A program made the translations under genes and the position numbers. Source: an uncultured Bacteroidales bacterium (GTDB lineage: Bacteria > Bacteroidota > Bacteroidia > Bacteroidales > Paludibacteraceae). From it: a DNA stretch of 7,688 nt. The DNA lies in NCBI GenBank assembly GCA_902799875.1, contig CADCCH010000052.1, positions 1 through 7,688 of the forward strand, given 5' to 3'. Shown piece after piece: positions 1 through 6,465 of this stretch (the first letter of the stretch is position 1; the number at the start of each line of letters is the position of its first letter). The notes below the pieces were generated by a model, which saw only the letters and a list, made by a program, of their open reading frames with translations, had not been told where the DNA came from and searched no databases.

Positions 1-1
1 C

Positions 2-460
2 TGGTTCATGCACAATGAACAAGGCGCTGCGAACATCGCGAATTGGATTGAAGACGCGATTGTCAAGAACAAGCTGATTGACGCGGAAGCCTTTGAGGAC
101 GAAGCTGTTGCAGAACCAGAAGCCGCTCCTGCCGCCGCCGTTGAAGAAGCCGCGCCGCAGGCGGAGGCCGCTCCGGCCTCACTGCTGAACTACGTCCGCG
201 GGCTGCTGAGGCTCCGCAAGGAGGTCTGGGTGACGAGTCCGGTCTGGGGAATGTGTGCCTGTCGTACCTCTCTTTGTTTGACGCCGACTCGGCAGCACGC
301 GTATGGAACCGCATGGATAATATGGGCAAAGCGCTGGCTAAGAACCCCGACACGGGTGGTATCACCTATTGGCTTGCGCATAGCCATCAAGCGCTCGGTG
401 AAAAACGCTACGATATATACGCCAACCATCCTATGGCGTGTGCCTATACAGATACGCTGA
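2..460 (+). CDS. Unidentified protein fragment with Ala/Glu/Pro-rich stretch (5' partial, frame lost)
   Basis: Frame 2 is open from the left edge to a stop at 458-460, but only the first part reads like protein. Residues starting WFMHNEQGAANIANWIEDAI (from position 2) look like a folded, partly helical segment. They are followed at about 92-180 by an acidic stretch rich in Ala, Glu and Pro, typical of a flexible tail or linker. Beyond about 180-250 the frame is an evident shadow of the GH81-like gene, which is read in frame 1. I do not recognise the family. The segment is not what a GH81 domain should have just before its C-terminal end, where a substrate-cleft region is expected. It may be the end of a different gene joined here by rearrangement or by misassembly, or the same gene broken by a frameshift near 180, since frame 1 also reads Ala/Glu/Pro-rich for about 12 codons (181-219). 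No start or true stop is visible. Confidence 0.35.
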   Translation, partial: WFMHNEQGAANIANWIEDAIVKNKLIDAEAFEDEAVAEPEAAPAAAVEEAAPQAEAAPASLLNYVRGLLRLRKEVWVTSPVWGMCACRTSLCLTPTRQHAYGTAWIIWAKRWLRTPTRVVSPIGLRIAIKRSVKNATIYTPTILWRVPIQIR

Positions 461-2034
461 GTGGTCGTACGACCTATGCCGTCTATAACGTCGGCAATAC
501 CAATCTGAGCGTTCATTTCTTTGGTGCGGTAGATACCACGGTTACGGTGCCGCATGGTCTGACGCTTATCTGCGGAACACAAACGCGGACCACTACGACC
601 ATCGAGGATGAGCAGGACGAGATCGAACCCGATCCGATGGCATGGGATTTGCCGTATCCTAACCTGGCGCTGCATAAACCTGTCACGGCTTCGTCCGAGG
701 AGAATGCAGGTTGTCTCAAAGAGAACCTGACGGATGGAAATACGACGACCCGCTGGGGATCGGCGCATCAGGACGGTGAGTATGTGATCGTGGATCTGGA
801 ACAGGTATGCTATATCGACCATATCATCTTACGTTGGGAAGCGGCGTATGCGACTGAATATGAGTTGGCCTTCAGCGATGATAATACCTCTTGGCGCACT
901 GTCACTCTCAGCTCCGCCGGAGGCGTGGAGAAAATCCAAATCACCAATTACCAATCACAAATCACCAATAGTCGTGCACGCTATATCCGTTTGACGGGCC
1001 TGCAACGTGCCACCCAATACGGCACATCGCTCTATGAGTTAGAAGCATACGGACGACCGCTGACTTGTGACCCGACGAAGGTGTTTGCGATTGCCTTGTC
1101 TGCCACCGATACGGTACTCTATCAAGGTCAGACGACGACCCTTACCACCACAGCTTATAACTGCGAAGGAACGGTGATCTCTGCAACGGGTGAACAGTTG
1201 ACTTATCCCGATTACGGACTGTTTACAGAGACGCGCACGTTGGATGGCTGTCAGGCTTCGCTGACGATCGTGGTGATGGAGACGGAACACGTGGACTCTA
1301 TCGTGGTTTATCCGGCAGAGGTAACGATGCCGATAGGCGATACGCAGACCTTTGAGATCTGTCCGATTAACCAGTTTGGTGAACCGGTTGACACCTGCCG
1401 AGAGACCTTCCGTGCGACGCAGTTAGGGACGCAAACACTTCACTTCAACTGCTTTGAGATGACCGCGGAGGCGATCGTACATATATTGCCTTATTCAGCT
1501 GTCAATCTGGCGCTCGGCAAACCGACTACGGCTTCCGGTTCCGAGTACGAAGCCTCTATGGGAGCGGCTTTTGCCACGGATGGTAATCTGACTACCCGTT
1601 GGGGCAGTAGGCATCAGGACGAAGAGTGGATCGAAGTGGACCTGCAGCAGTGTTATCTCTTGGATTCGGTTCGTCTCTATTGGGAAGCCGCGTATGCAAC
1701 GAACTATGAGTTGCTCGTCAGCGATGATGCCGTAACCTACGAACAGCTGTATTCCACGGCGACCGGTGCCGGAGGCAATGTGTCGATTCCGGTTACCGCC
1801 TCCGGTCGGTACGTGAAGATCCTATGTCATGCCCGTAACACCGGTTACGGTGTATCTTTATGGGAAATCGAAGTGTACGGCTCCGGTCGATGTGATAATC
1901 CGGAGACCGGCATCATAAATCACCAATCATCAATCACCAATTACAAATTCATCAAAGATGGACACCTCTATATTTCGCGTAACGGTGCTGTCTATACTGT
2001 TGACGGCCGTATGCTCGTGTGCACACAAGAGTGA
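253..2034 (+). CDS. GH81-like endo-beta-1,3-glucanase C-terminal part with two discoidin domains and sorting-type tail (5' incomplete)
   Basis: Counting from the GTG at 253 (an arbitrary start; frame 1 is open from 145), residues 1-108 match the end of GH81 catalytic domains: SYLSLFDADSA, then TYWLAHSHQALG, then ANHPMACAY and TTYAVYN. GH81 enzymes cut beta-1,3-glucans internally. Most of the catalytic domain is missing upstream. Residues 137-267 and 418-543 are two F5/8 type C (discoidin) domains, which usually bind carbohydrate. They share DGN-TTRWGS-HQD and WEAAYAT-YEL and are clearly duplicates. Residues about 275-410 look like one or two Ig-like (BIG2-type) domains. Residues 564-593 form a short tail with the pattern DGxLYIxRxGxxYxxxGR, as on many secreted Bacteroidales proteins, so surface export (possibly type IX) is likely. 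Domain 1 and the tail junction contain heptamer-repeat residues (230-239, 554-563). The last 77 bp overlap the GH3 gene. Discoidin assignment is firm; GH81 is a good inference from motifs. Confidence 0.72.
   Translation: MCLSYLSLFDADSAARVWNRMDNMGKALAKNPDTGGITYWLAHSHQALGEKRYDIYANHPMACAYTDTLSGRTTYAVYNVGNTNLSVHFFGAVDTTVTVPHGLTLICGTQTRTTTTIEDEQDEIEPDPMAWDLPYPNLALHKPVTASSEENAGCLKENLTDGNTTTRWGSAHQDGEYVIVDLEQVCYIDHIILRWEAAYATEYELAFSDDNTSWRTVTLSSAGGVEKIQITNYQSQITNSRARYIRLTGLQRATQYGTSLYELEAYGRPLTCDPTKVFAIALSATDTVLYQGQTTTLTTTAYNCEGTVISATGEQLTYPDYGLFTETRTLDGCQASLTIVVMETEHVDSIVVYPAEVTMPIGDTQTFEICPINQFGEPVDTCRETFRATQLGTQTLHFNCFEMTAEAIVHILPYSAVNLALGKPTTASGSEYEASMGAAFATDGNLTTRWGSRHQDEEWIEVDLQQCYLLDSVRLYWEAAYATNYELLVSDDAVTYEQLYSTATGAGGNVSIPVTASGRYVKILCHARNTGYGVSLWEIEVYGSGRCDNPETGIINHQSSITNYKFIKDGHLYISRNGAVYTVDGRMLVCTQE
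939..966 (+). repeat. Heptamer tandem repeat (AATYACC type), four units
   Basis: Four consecutive 7-base units read AATCACC, AATTACC, AATCACA, AATCACC, followed by AAT. They lie inside the first discoidin domain and are translated as ITNYQSQITN. The second discoidin domain of the same protein lacks this segment at the matching place, so it looks like an insertion into a loop. Confidence 0.8.
1918..1945 (+). repeat. Heptamer tandem repeat (AATYACC type), four units
   Basis: Units read AATCACC, AATCATC, AATCACC, AATTACA. They are translated as part of INHQSSITNYK, joining the second discoidin domain to the C-terminal tail of the GH81-like protein. The tract ends 12 bases before the ATG of the GH3 gene, so it also forms the A-rich sequence just upstream of that start. 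Confidence 0.8.
1958..2034 (+). other. 77-bp overlap: C-terminal sorting tail (frame 1) and lipoprotein signal peptide (frame 2)
   Basis: The same DNA reads DGHLYISRNGAVYTVDGR in frame 1, ending at TGA 2032-2034, and MDTSIFRVTVLSILLTAVCS in frame 2, the start of the GH3 lipoprotein. Both readings look functional for export: a conserved-pattern tail in one and a hydrophobic lipoprotein signal with candidate lipid cysteines in the other. Each gene needs its signal here; no better GH3 start with a signal peptide exists downstream. Confidence 0.7.
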
Positions 2035-4180
2035 CGAAGAGCGTTTTGTGGAAGATCTGCTCTCGCGGATGACCCTCGAAGAGAAGATCGGGCAGATGAA
2101 CCAACTCGATCCGGAATGGGATGCGGATATCAAAGAACCGCTCATTCGCGAAGGGAAGGTGGGTTCTATCTTCAATATCATCGGCGCAAAGGAGGTGAAC
2201 CGTCTGCAACGCATGGCGGTGGAAGAGACGCGTCTGGGTATTCCGCTGCTTGTGGCGCGTGATGTGATCCATGGTTTCCGTACGATCTACCCGATACCGC
2301 TGGGTCAGGGTGCGACTTGGAATCCCGAACTGGTGGAGCAGGCGGCGGCTTTGACCGCAGACGAGGCTGTCTCGGCCGGTATCCGTTGGGCGTTCTCACC
2401 GATGGTGGACGTGGCGCGTGATCCCCGTTGGGGACGTGTGGCGGAAGGCTATGGAGAAGATACCTACCTCACTTCGCAGATGGCCGCGGCGGTCGTCAGA
2501 GGCTATCAGAGTCATCAGATGGCGGCGTGTGTGAAGCATTTTGCCGGGTATGCGGTGTCCGAAGGAGGACGCGATTATAATACGACCTGGATACCGGAGA
2601 TACAGTTACGCGATGTCTATCTGCCGCCTTTCAAAGCGGCTGTCGATGCGGGGGCAATGAGTCTGATGTGCTCCTTCAATGCGCTCAACGGACTGCCTTC
2701 GTCGGCTAACAAACACTTGAACGTGGATATCTTACGGGACGAGTGGCATTCGGATGCCCTACTCGTCAGCGATTGGGGTTCGGGTTCGGATCTGGTACCG
2801 CATGGACTCTGTGCCGATAAGAAGGAGGCAGCGCTTCGTTGCATCCACGCCCGCATGGAGATGGATATGCAGGGCAATATCTACCACGATTATCTGGCGG
2901 AACTGGTAGCGGAAGGAAAAGTGAAAGAGAGTCAGATTGACGAATGTGTGCGCTCGATCTTGCGCATGAAATACCGCTTGGGACTCTTTGAGAATCCGTA
3001 CGTACCGGAAGAAGAACCGATTGCTTATACCGATGAGGCACTTGCCCTTGCTACCGAAGCGGTGGAGCAGGGAACGGTGTTGCTCAAGAATAACGGAGTT
3101 TTGCCATTAAACATTCACCCCTTCACCCATTCATCCATTCTAATCACCGGTCCTATGGCCGACCAGCAAAAAGAGCAACTCGGTACCTGGATCTTCGATG
3201 GTGAACCCGAGCATAGTGTAACCCCGCTAAAGGCTTTACAAGAAGCGGGGATGAAGGTGGTTTATGAGCCGGGATTAACTTATTCGCGCGATAAATCGAC
3301 GGCGTATTTCGCCAAAGCAGTTGAGGCAGCCAAGAAGAGCGATGTGATCTTGTTCTTTGCCGGCGAGGAAGCGATCCTGTCCGGAGAAGCACGTTGCCGT
3401 GCAGACATATCCTTACCCGGTGCACAAACGGCGCTGTTGACTGAACTGAAGAAGACCGGCAAACCGATTGTGCTCATCGTGATGGCCGGTCGTCCGTTGA
3501 CGATTGGTGCGGAAACGGAGATGGCGGATGCGGTGCTGTATTCCTTCCACGGAGGAACGATGGCGGGTCCGGGTTTGGCGAATGTGATTACCGGTAAGGC
3601 CGTTCCTTCCGGACGACTGCCGATGACCTTTCCCAAAATGGTGGGACAGGTTCCGCTATATTATAACCGCCTCAATACCGGTCGTCCTACCTATGATCCG
3701 CCGGTGCTGATAGATGATATCCCGGTGGGTGCCAAACAGTTCTCGGTGGGGTATTCGTCCTGCTGGCTCGAGACGGCTACAGAACCCCTCTTCCCCTTCG
3801 GTTACGGTTTGAGTTACACCACTTTCCAGTACGGCGAAACAGAAATTACCAATGACCAATTACCAATGACCATTTCGTGCCGTATCACCAATACCGGTGA
3901 TCGGGACGCTTACGAGGTGCCACAACTGTATGTTCGTCAACTCTTCGGTGACTTGGCGCGACCGATATGCGAACTGAAAGGCTTCCAAAAAATCTTCATT
4001 CCTGCCGGTGAAACGAAAGAAGTAACGTTCACGCTAACCAAAGAAGATTTAGGCTACTGGCATGAAGCCAAGAACGGCTTCGATAGTCGTGTATGGTTCG
4101 CTACCGATGAGGCGGACTTCGATGTGTGGATAGCACCCGATTCTAGAAGCGTTCGCGGAACTCAGAAGGTGTCTAACTAA
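1958..4180 (+). CDS. Glycoside hydrolase family 3 beta-glucosidase, BglX-like lipoprotein
   Basis: The 740-residue protein has the usual length and layout of BglX-type GH3 enzymes, which release glucose from the non-reducing end of beta-glucans and oligosaccharides. Residues 1-21 are a signal peptide with candidate lipid cysteines C19 and C21, so it is probably anchored in a membrane facing the periplasm or surface. Family motifs follow: MTLEEKIGQMNQL (38-50), RDPRWGR (154-160), GYGEDTY (164-170), KHFAGY (193-198) and LLVSDWGS with the expected nucleophile D272. The second domain has SGEARCRADISLPGAQ with E477 as candidate acid/base, and a fibronectin type III-like domain (about 640-720, with ELKGFQKI) closes the protein. 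The start at 1958 is chosen because later Met codons would lose the signal peptide. Repeat tracts interrupt residues 386-396 and 629-638. With a GH81-like neighbour upstream in the same unit, laminari-oligosaccharides are a likely substrate (inference). Confidence 0.93.
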   Translation: MDTSIFRVTVLSILLTAVCSCAHKSDEERFVEDLLSRMTLEEKIGQMNQLDPEWDADIKEPLIREGKVGSIFNIIGAKEVNRLQRMAVEETRLGIPLLVARDVIHGFRTIYPIPLGQGATWNPELVEQAAALTADEAVSAGIRWAFSPMVDVARDPRWGRVAEGYGEDTYLTSQMAAAVVRGYQSHQMAACVKHFAGYAVSEGGRDYNTTWIPEIQLRDVYLPPFKAAVDAGAMSLMCSFNALNGLPSSANKHLNVDILRDEWHSDALLVSDWGSGSDLVPHGLCADKKEAALRCIHARMEMDMQGNIYHDYLAELVAEGKVKESQIDECVRSILRMKYRLGLFENPYVPEEEPIAYTDEALALATEAVEQGTVLLKNNGVLPLNIHPFTHSSILITGPMADQQKEQLGTWIFDGEPEHSVTPLKALQEAGMKVVYEPGLTYSRDKSTAYFAKAVEAAKKSDVILFFAGEEAILSGEARCRADISLPGAQTALLTELKKTGKPIVLIVMAGRPLTIGAETEMADAVLYSFHGGTMAGPGLANVITGKAVPSGRLPMTFPKMVGQVPLYYNRLNTGRPTYDPPVLIDDIPVGAKQFSVGYSSCWLETATEPLFPFGYGLSYTTFQYGETEITNDQLPMTISCRITNTGDRDAYEVPQLYVRQLFGDLARPICELKGFQKIFIPAGETKEVTFTLTKEDLGYWHEAKNGFDSRVWFATDEADFDVWIAPDSRSVRGTQKVSN
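3113..3144 (+). repeat. Octamer tandem repeat (ATTCACCC type), about four units
   Basis: Units read ATTCACCC, CTTCACCC, ATTCATCC, ATTCTAAT. They encode IHPFTHSS and flanking residues, in the linker between LLKNNGVLPLN and ILITGPMAD, where GH3 proteins join the first barrel to the second domain. Its unit is 8 bases, unlike the 7-base tracts, but three units still give a whole number of codons. Confidence 0.6.
3844..3871 (+). repeat. Heptamer tandem repeat (AATTACC/AATGACC), four units
   Basis: Units alternate AATTACC, AATGACC, AATTACC, AATGACC. They encode ITNDQLPMT in the loop between YTTFQYGE and SCRITNTGDRD, at the entry to the fibronectin III-like domain of the GH3 enzyme. This is the cleanest copy of the repeat in the window. 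Confidence 0.85.
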
Positions 4181-4198
4181 CAGTTTAACCGTTTAGCG

Positions 4199-4225
4199 AA
4201 AAAGCGTCCTTTTGGGCGCTTTTTT
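4199..4225 (+). terminator. Rho-independent terminator after the GH3 gene
   Basis: An AAAAGCGTCC arm, a TTTT loop and a GGGCGCTTTT arm form a ten-pair stem with one G-T wobble, followed directly by more T residues. It begins 18 bases after the GH3 stop and separates the glucanase unit from the downstream promoter. Confidence 0.85.
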
Positions 4226-4242
4226 GTATAAATTTATACAAA
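4223..4242. promoter_or_regulatory. Perfect 20-bp palindrome, candidate operator
   Basis: The core GTATAAATTTATAC (4226-4239) extends by TTT and AAA on either side to a perfect 20-bp inverted repeat. It overlaps the T-run of the terminator and ends two bases before the -33 element of the next promoter, a normal place for a repressor or activator site. A role as an AT-rich extension of the terminator is the alternative. Confidence 0.5.
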
Positions 4243-4244
4243 TA

Positions 4245-4276
4245 TTTGCATATGTCAAAAAAAAAGTGTAATTTTG
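4245..4276 (+). promoter_or_regulatory. Bacteroidota-type promoter for the nucleotidyltransferase-permease unit
   Basis: TTTG at 4245-4248 and TAATTTTG at 4269-4276 are 20 bases apart, matching the Bacteroidota primary sigma consensus of TTTG, 19-21 bases, TAnnTTTG. Transcription should begin near 4283, giving a leader of about 20 bases before the ATG at 4304. Confidence 0.75.
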
Positions 4277-4296
4277 CACGCAAAAATGTGCAAAAT
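4271..4296. promoter_or_regulatory. Inverted repeat over the -7 element and start site, candidate repressor operator
   Basis: Arms ATTTTGCAC (4271-4279) and GTGCAAAAT (4288-4296) are exact reverse complements, 8 bases apart. The left arm covers most of the -7 element and is not transcribed, so the symmetry more likely serves a DNA-binding protein than an RNA hairpin. A protein bound here would block RNA polymerase. Confidence 0.5.
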
Positions 4297-4303
4297 GAGA
4301 AAT

Positions 4304-5203
4304 ATGAAACCGACATTATTTATTTTGGCTGCCGGAATGGGTAGCCGTTACGGAGGATTGAAGCAGCTGGACGGGCTGGGTCCTCATGGGGAGACAATCA
4401 TGGATTACAGTGTCTTTGACGCGCTGCGTGCGGGTTTTGGCAAGGTGGTCTTTGTGATACGTAAGGATTTTGAAGACGACTTTCGTGAGAAAGTGCTGTC
4501 TAAGTATGCGGACAAAGTGCCGTGCGAGGTGTGTTTCCAATCGGTGGATGCCGTGCCGGCGGGTTGTTCCTTCAATCCGGAGCGTACCAAACCCTGGGGT
4601 ACCAATCATGCGATCCTGATGGGTAAGGACATCATTCACGAACCGTTTGCTGTCATCAATGCCGATGATTTCTACGGTCGCGATTCGTTCCGCGTGTTGG
4701 CTGAGTATCTGCAATCGATCGAGGGTACGCAGGGACGTTACTGCATGGTGGGTTACCGCGTGTGCAACACGCTCAGTGAGCACGGTACGGTCAGCCGCGG
4801 TGTCTGCACGACGGATGCCGAGGGATGTCTGACGGATGTGATAGAGCGGACGAAGATAGAGACCAAGAACGGGCAGATCGTCTTTACCGAAGACGGAGTC
4901 GATACACCGCTTGAACCTAACACACCGGTGTCGATGAACATGTGGGGTTTCACGCCGGAGTATTTCGAATACACTGAAGCCGCTTTCCGTACTTTCCTGG
5001 CGGAGAAGGGACAGGAACTCAAATCCGAGTTCTATATCCCGACACTCGTCAATGACCTCATCGCTGCCGGTAAGGCTTCCTGCCGCGTGCTGGATACTAC
5101 TTCCAAATGGTTTGGCGTTACCTACGCGGAAGACCGACCGATGGTAGTGGCTAAGTTTAAACAATTGGTTGAATCCGGAGAGTATCCTTCTCCATTATTT
5201 TAA
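4304..5203 (+). CDS. Sugar-1-phosphate nucleotidylyltransferase (NTP_transferase family)
   Basis: This cytoplasmic enzyme of 299 residues should join a sugar 1-phosphate to a nucleoside triphosphate, making an NDP-sugar and pyrophosphate. The N-terminal nucleotide-binding signature LAAGMGSRYGGLKQL spans residues 8-22, with the G-x-G-S-R loop and K20. PWGTNHAIL (98-106) matches the usual base/sugar contact segment, and INADDFYG (118-125) carries candidate metal-binding aspartates D121/D122. The start at 4304 is preferred over in-frame ATGs at 4286 and 4295: it gives the usual start close before the nucleotide motif, and the earlier ones lie almost at the predicted transcription start. The sugar and nucleotide cannot be told. 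It is the first gene of a unit with the permease 8 bases downstream, which suggests work on a sugar that the permease brings in, though no sugar kinase is seen. Confidence 0.88.
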   Translation: MKPTLFILAAGMGSRYGGLKQLDGLGPHGETIMDYSVFDALRAGFGKVVFVIRKDFEDDFREKVLSKYADKVPCEVCFQSVDAVPAGCSFNPERTKPWGTNHAILMGKDIIHEPFAVINADDFYGRDSFRVLAEYLQSIEGTQGRYCMVGYRVCNTLSEHGTVSRGVCTTDAEGCLTDVIERTKIETKNGQIVFTEDGVDTPLEPNTPVSMNMWGFTPEYFEYTEAAFRTFLAEKGQELKSEFYIPTLVNDLIAAGKASCRVLDTTSKWFGVTYAEDRPMVVAKFKQLVESGEYPSPLF

Positions 5204-5211
5204 ATAGCATT

Positions 5212-6465
5212 ATGAAAAAGTCTAATTCCTTGCAAATCATCACCATCATCGCGATGATGTTCCTCTATGCGATGATCGCGTTTGTGACCAACCTCGCTGC
5301 TCCGGTCGGTAAGATCTGGGGTGCTTCTTTTGACGACCCGGCTCAAGCAGAACGCATGGGTATGTTGGGTAACCTGTTTAATTTCCTGGCGTACCTGATC
5401 ATGGGTATCCCGGCAGGTAATTTTCTGGCTAAGTTCGGTTATAAGAAGACCGCGCTGACGGCTATCGCACTCGGTTTTATCGGTATTGTCGTGCAATGGC
5501 TCAGCGGCATGGCCGGCAGTTTTGCGGTCTATCTTGGCGGTGCGCTGATCTGCGGATTCTGCGTATGTATGCTCAACACTGTGACCAACCCGATGCTTAA
5601 CCTGCTCGGTGGCGGCGGTAACCGCGGTAACCAGCTCAACATGATCGGCGGTACGCTGAACTCGCTGTCCGGTACCTTGACCCCGATGCTGGTCGGTGCT
5701 ATCATCGGTGAGAGCCTGGCTGGCAAGACGATTGCGGATGTGAACATCATGCTCTACATCGCCATGTGCGTCTTTGCGTTGCTGTTCCTGATCATCTTCG
5801 TTACCCCGCTGGCAGAACCGGCAGGCGCAGGTCAGCAGATCACGTACGAACGCAGCCCGTGGGCTTTCCGTCACTTGACATTAGGCGTAATTGCCATCTT
5901 CTTCTACGTAGGTATAGAGGTTGGTGTGCCGGCCACGCTCATCAGTTATCTGAATCCGCTGGTAGGTTTTGCAGCCGCAGGTTTCGTAGCCGGTCTGTAC
6001 TGGCTGCTGATGCTGGTTGGTCGTACGATCGGTTCGTTCGTCGGTGGTAAGGTGAGCAGCAAGACGATGATTTGCTGCGTATCGGTGGTGGCTATCGTGC
6101 TGATGGTGGCTGCGATGATACTGGGTGACAAAGTGATGATCAACATGCCTACCGGTTGGGACTTCGCAGTAGCACAGATGCCGATTGCAGCCCTGCTGAT
6201 TATCCTCGTGGGTCTGTGTACCTCGGTGATGTGGGGTTGTATTTTCAACCTGGCAACCGAAGGACTCGGTAAATATACGGCGAAAGCTTCGGGTATCTTC
6301 ATGATGATGGTGGTCGGCGGTGGTGTCGTACCGTATATCCAGAGTATCGTGGCGGCGCATAATATTCTGCTCAGTTATATCGTGCCCATCATCGGCGTAG
6401 CGTATATCCTCTACTATGCGTTGTGGGGAAGCAAGAATGTGAATAGAGATATCAAGGTTGATTAA
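5212..6465 (+). CDS. MFS sugar permease, fucose/glucose/galactose-like (FucP-type, FHS family)
   Basis: The 417-residue inner-membrane protein is strongly hydrophobic throughout, with about twelve membrane segments, the usual size of FucP-type sugar:proton symporters. NPMLNLLGGGG (126-136) corresponds to the NP-x-x-x-x-L-G family motif, and GNQLNMIGGTLNSLSG (139-154) to the following helix. MLNTVTNP places Asn122 where E. coli FucP has Glu135, needed for proton coupling, so mechanism or substrate may differ; this appears to belong to a Bacteroidota subfamily. A central cytoplasmic loop lies near 202-220 (EPAGAGQQITYERSP), and the C-terminus ends with polar residues. Its ATG is 8 bases after the nucleotidyltransferase stop, so the two are co-transcribed. 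The transported sugar is not known. Start at 5212 fits, as MKK precedes the first membrane helix. Confidence 0.85.
   Translation: MKKSNSLQIITIIAMMFLYAMIAFVTNLAAPVGKIWGASFDDPAQAERMGMLGNLFNFLAYLIMGIPAGNFLAKFGYKKTALTAIALGFIGIVVQWLSGMAGSFAVYLGGALICGFCVCMLNTVTNPMLNLLGGGGNRGNQLNMIGGTLNSLSGTLTPMLVGAIIGESLAGKTIADVNIMLYIAMCVFALLFLIIFVTPLAEPAGAGQQITYERSPWAFRHLTLGVIAIFFYVGIEVGVPATLISYLNPLVGFAAAGFVAGLYWLLMLVGRTIGSFVGGKVSSKTMICCVSVVAIVLMVAAMILGDKVMINMPTGWDFAVAQMPIAALLIILVGLCTSVMWGCIFNLATEGLGKYTAKASGIFMMMVVGGGVVPYIQSIVAAHNILLSYIVPIIGVAYILYYALWGSKNVNRDIKVD

Noticed and set aside
2069..2071. Internal ATG of the GH3 gene as the true start
   Set aside because: It would avoid the overlap but would remove the lipoprotein signal expected in this family.
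939..3871. CRISPR array
   Set aside because: The repeats are 7-8 bases, directly tandem without spacers, and lie inside coding frames.
4286..4303. Earlier start codons (4286, 4295) for the nucleotidyltransferase
   Set aside because: They sit at or next to the predicted transcription start near 4283 and would add a non-conserved prefix; 4304 gives a normal leader and protein start.
4316..5164. Long reverse-strand open frame opposite the nucleotidyltransferase
   Set aside because: It is rich in His, Arg and Thr with no recognisable motif, and it mirrors the codons of a clearly real gene.
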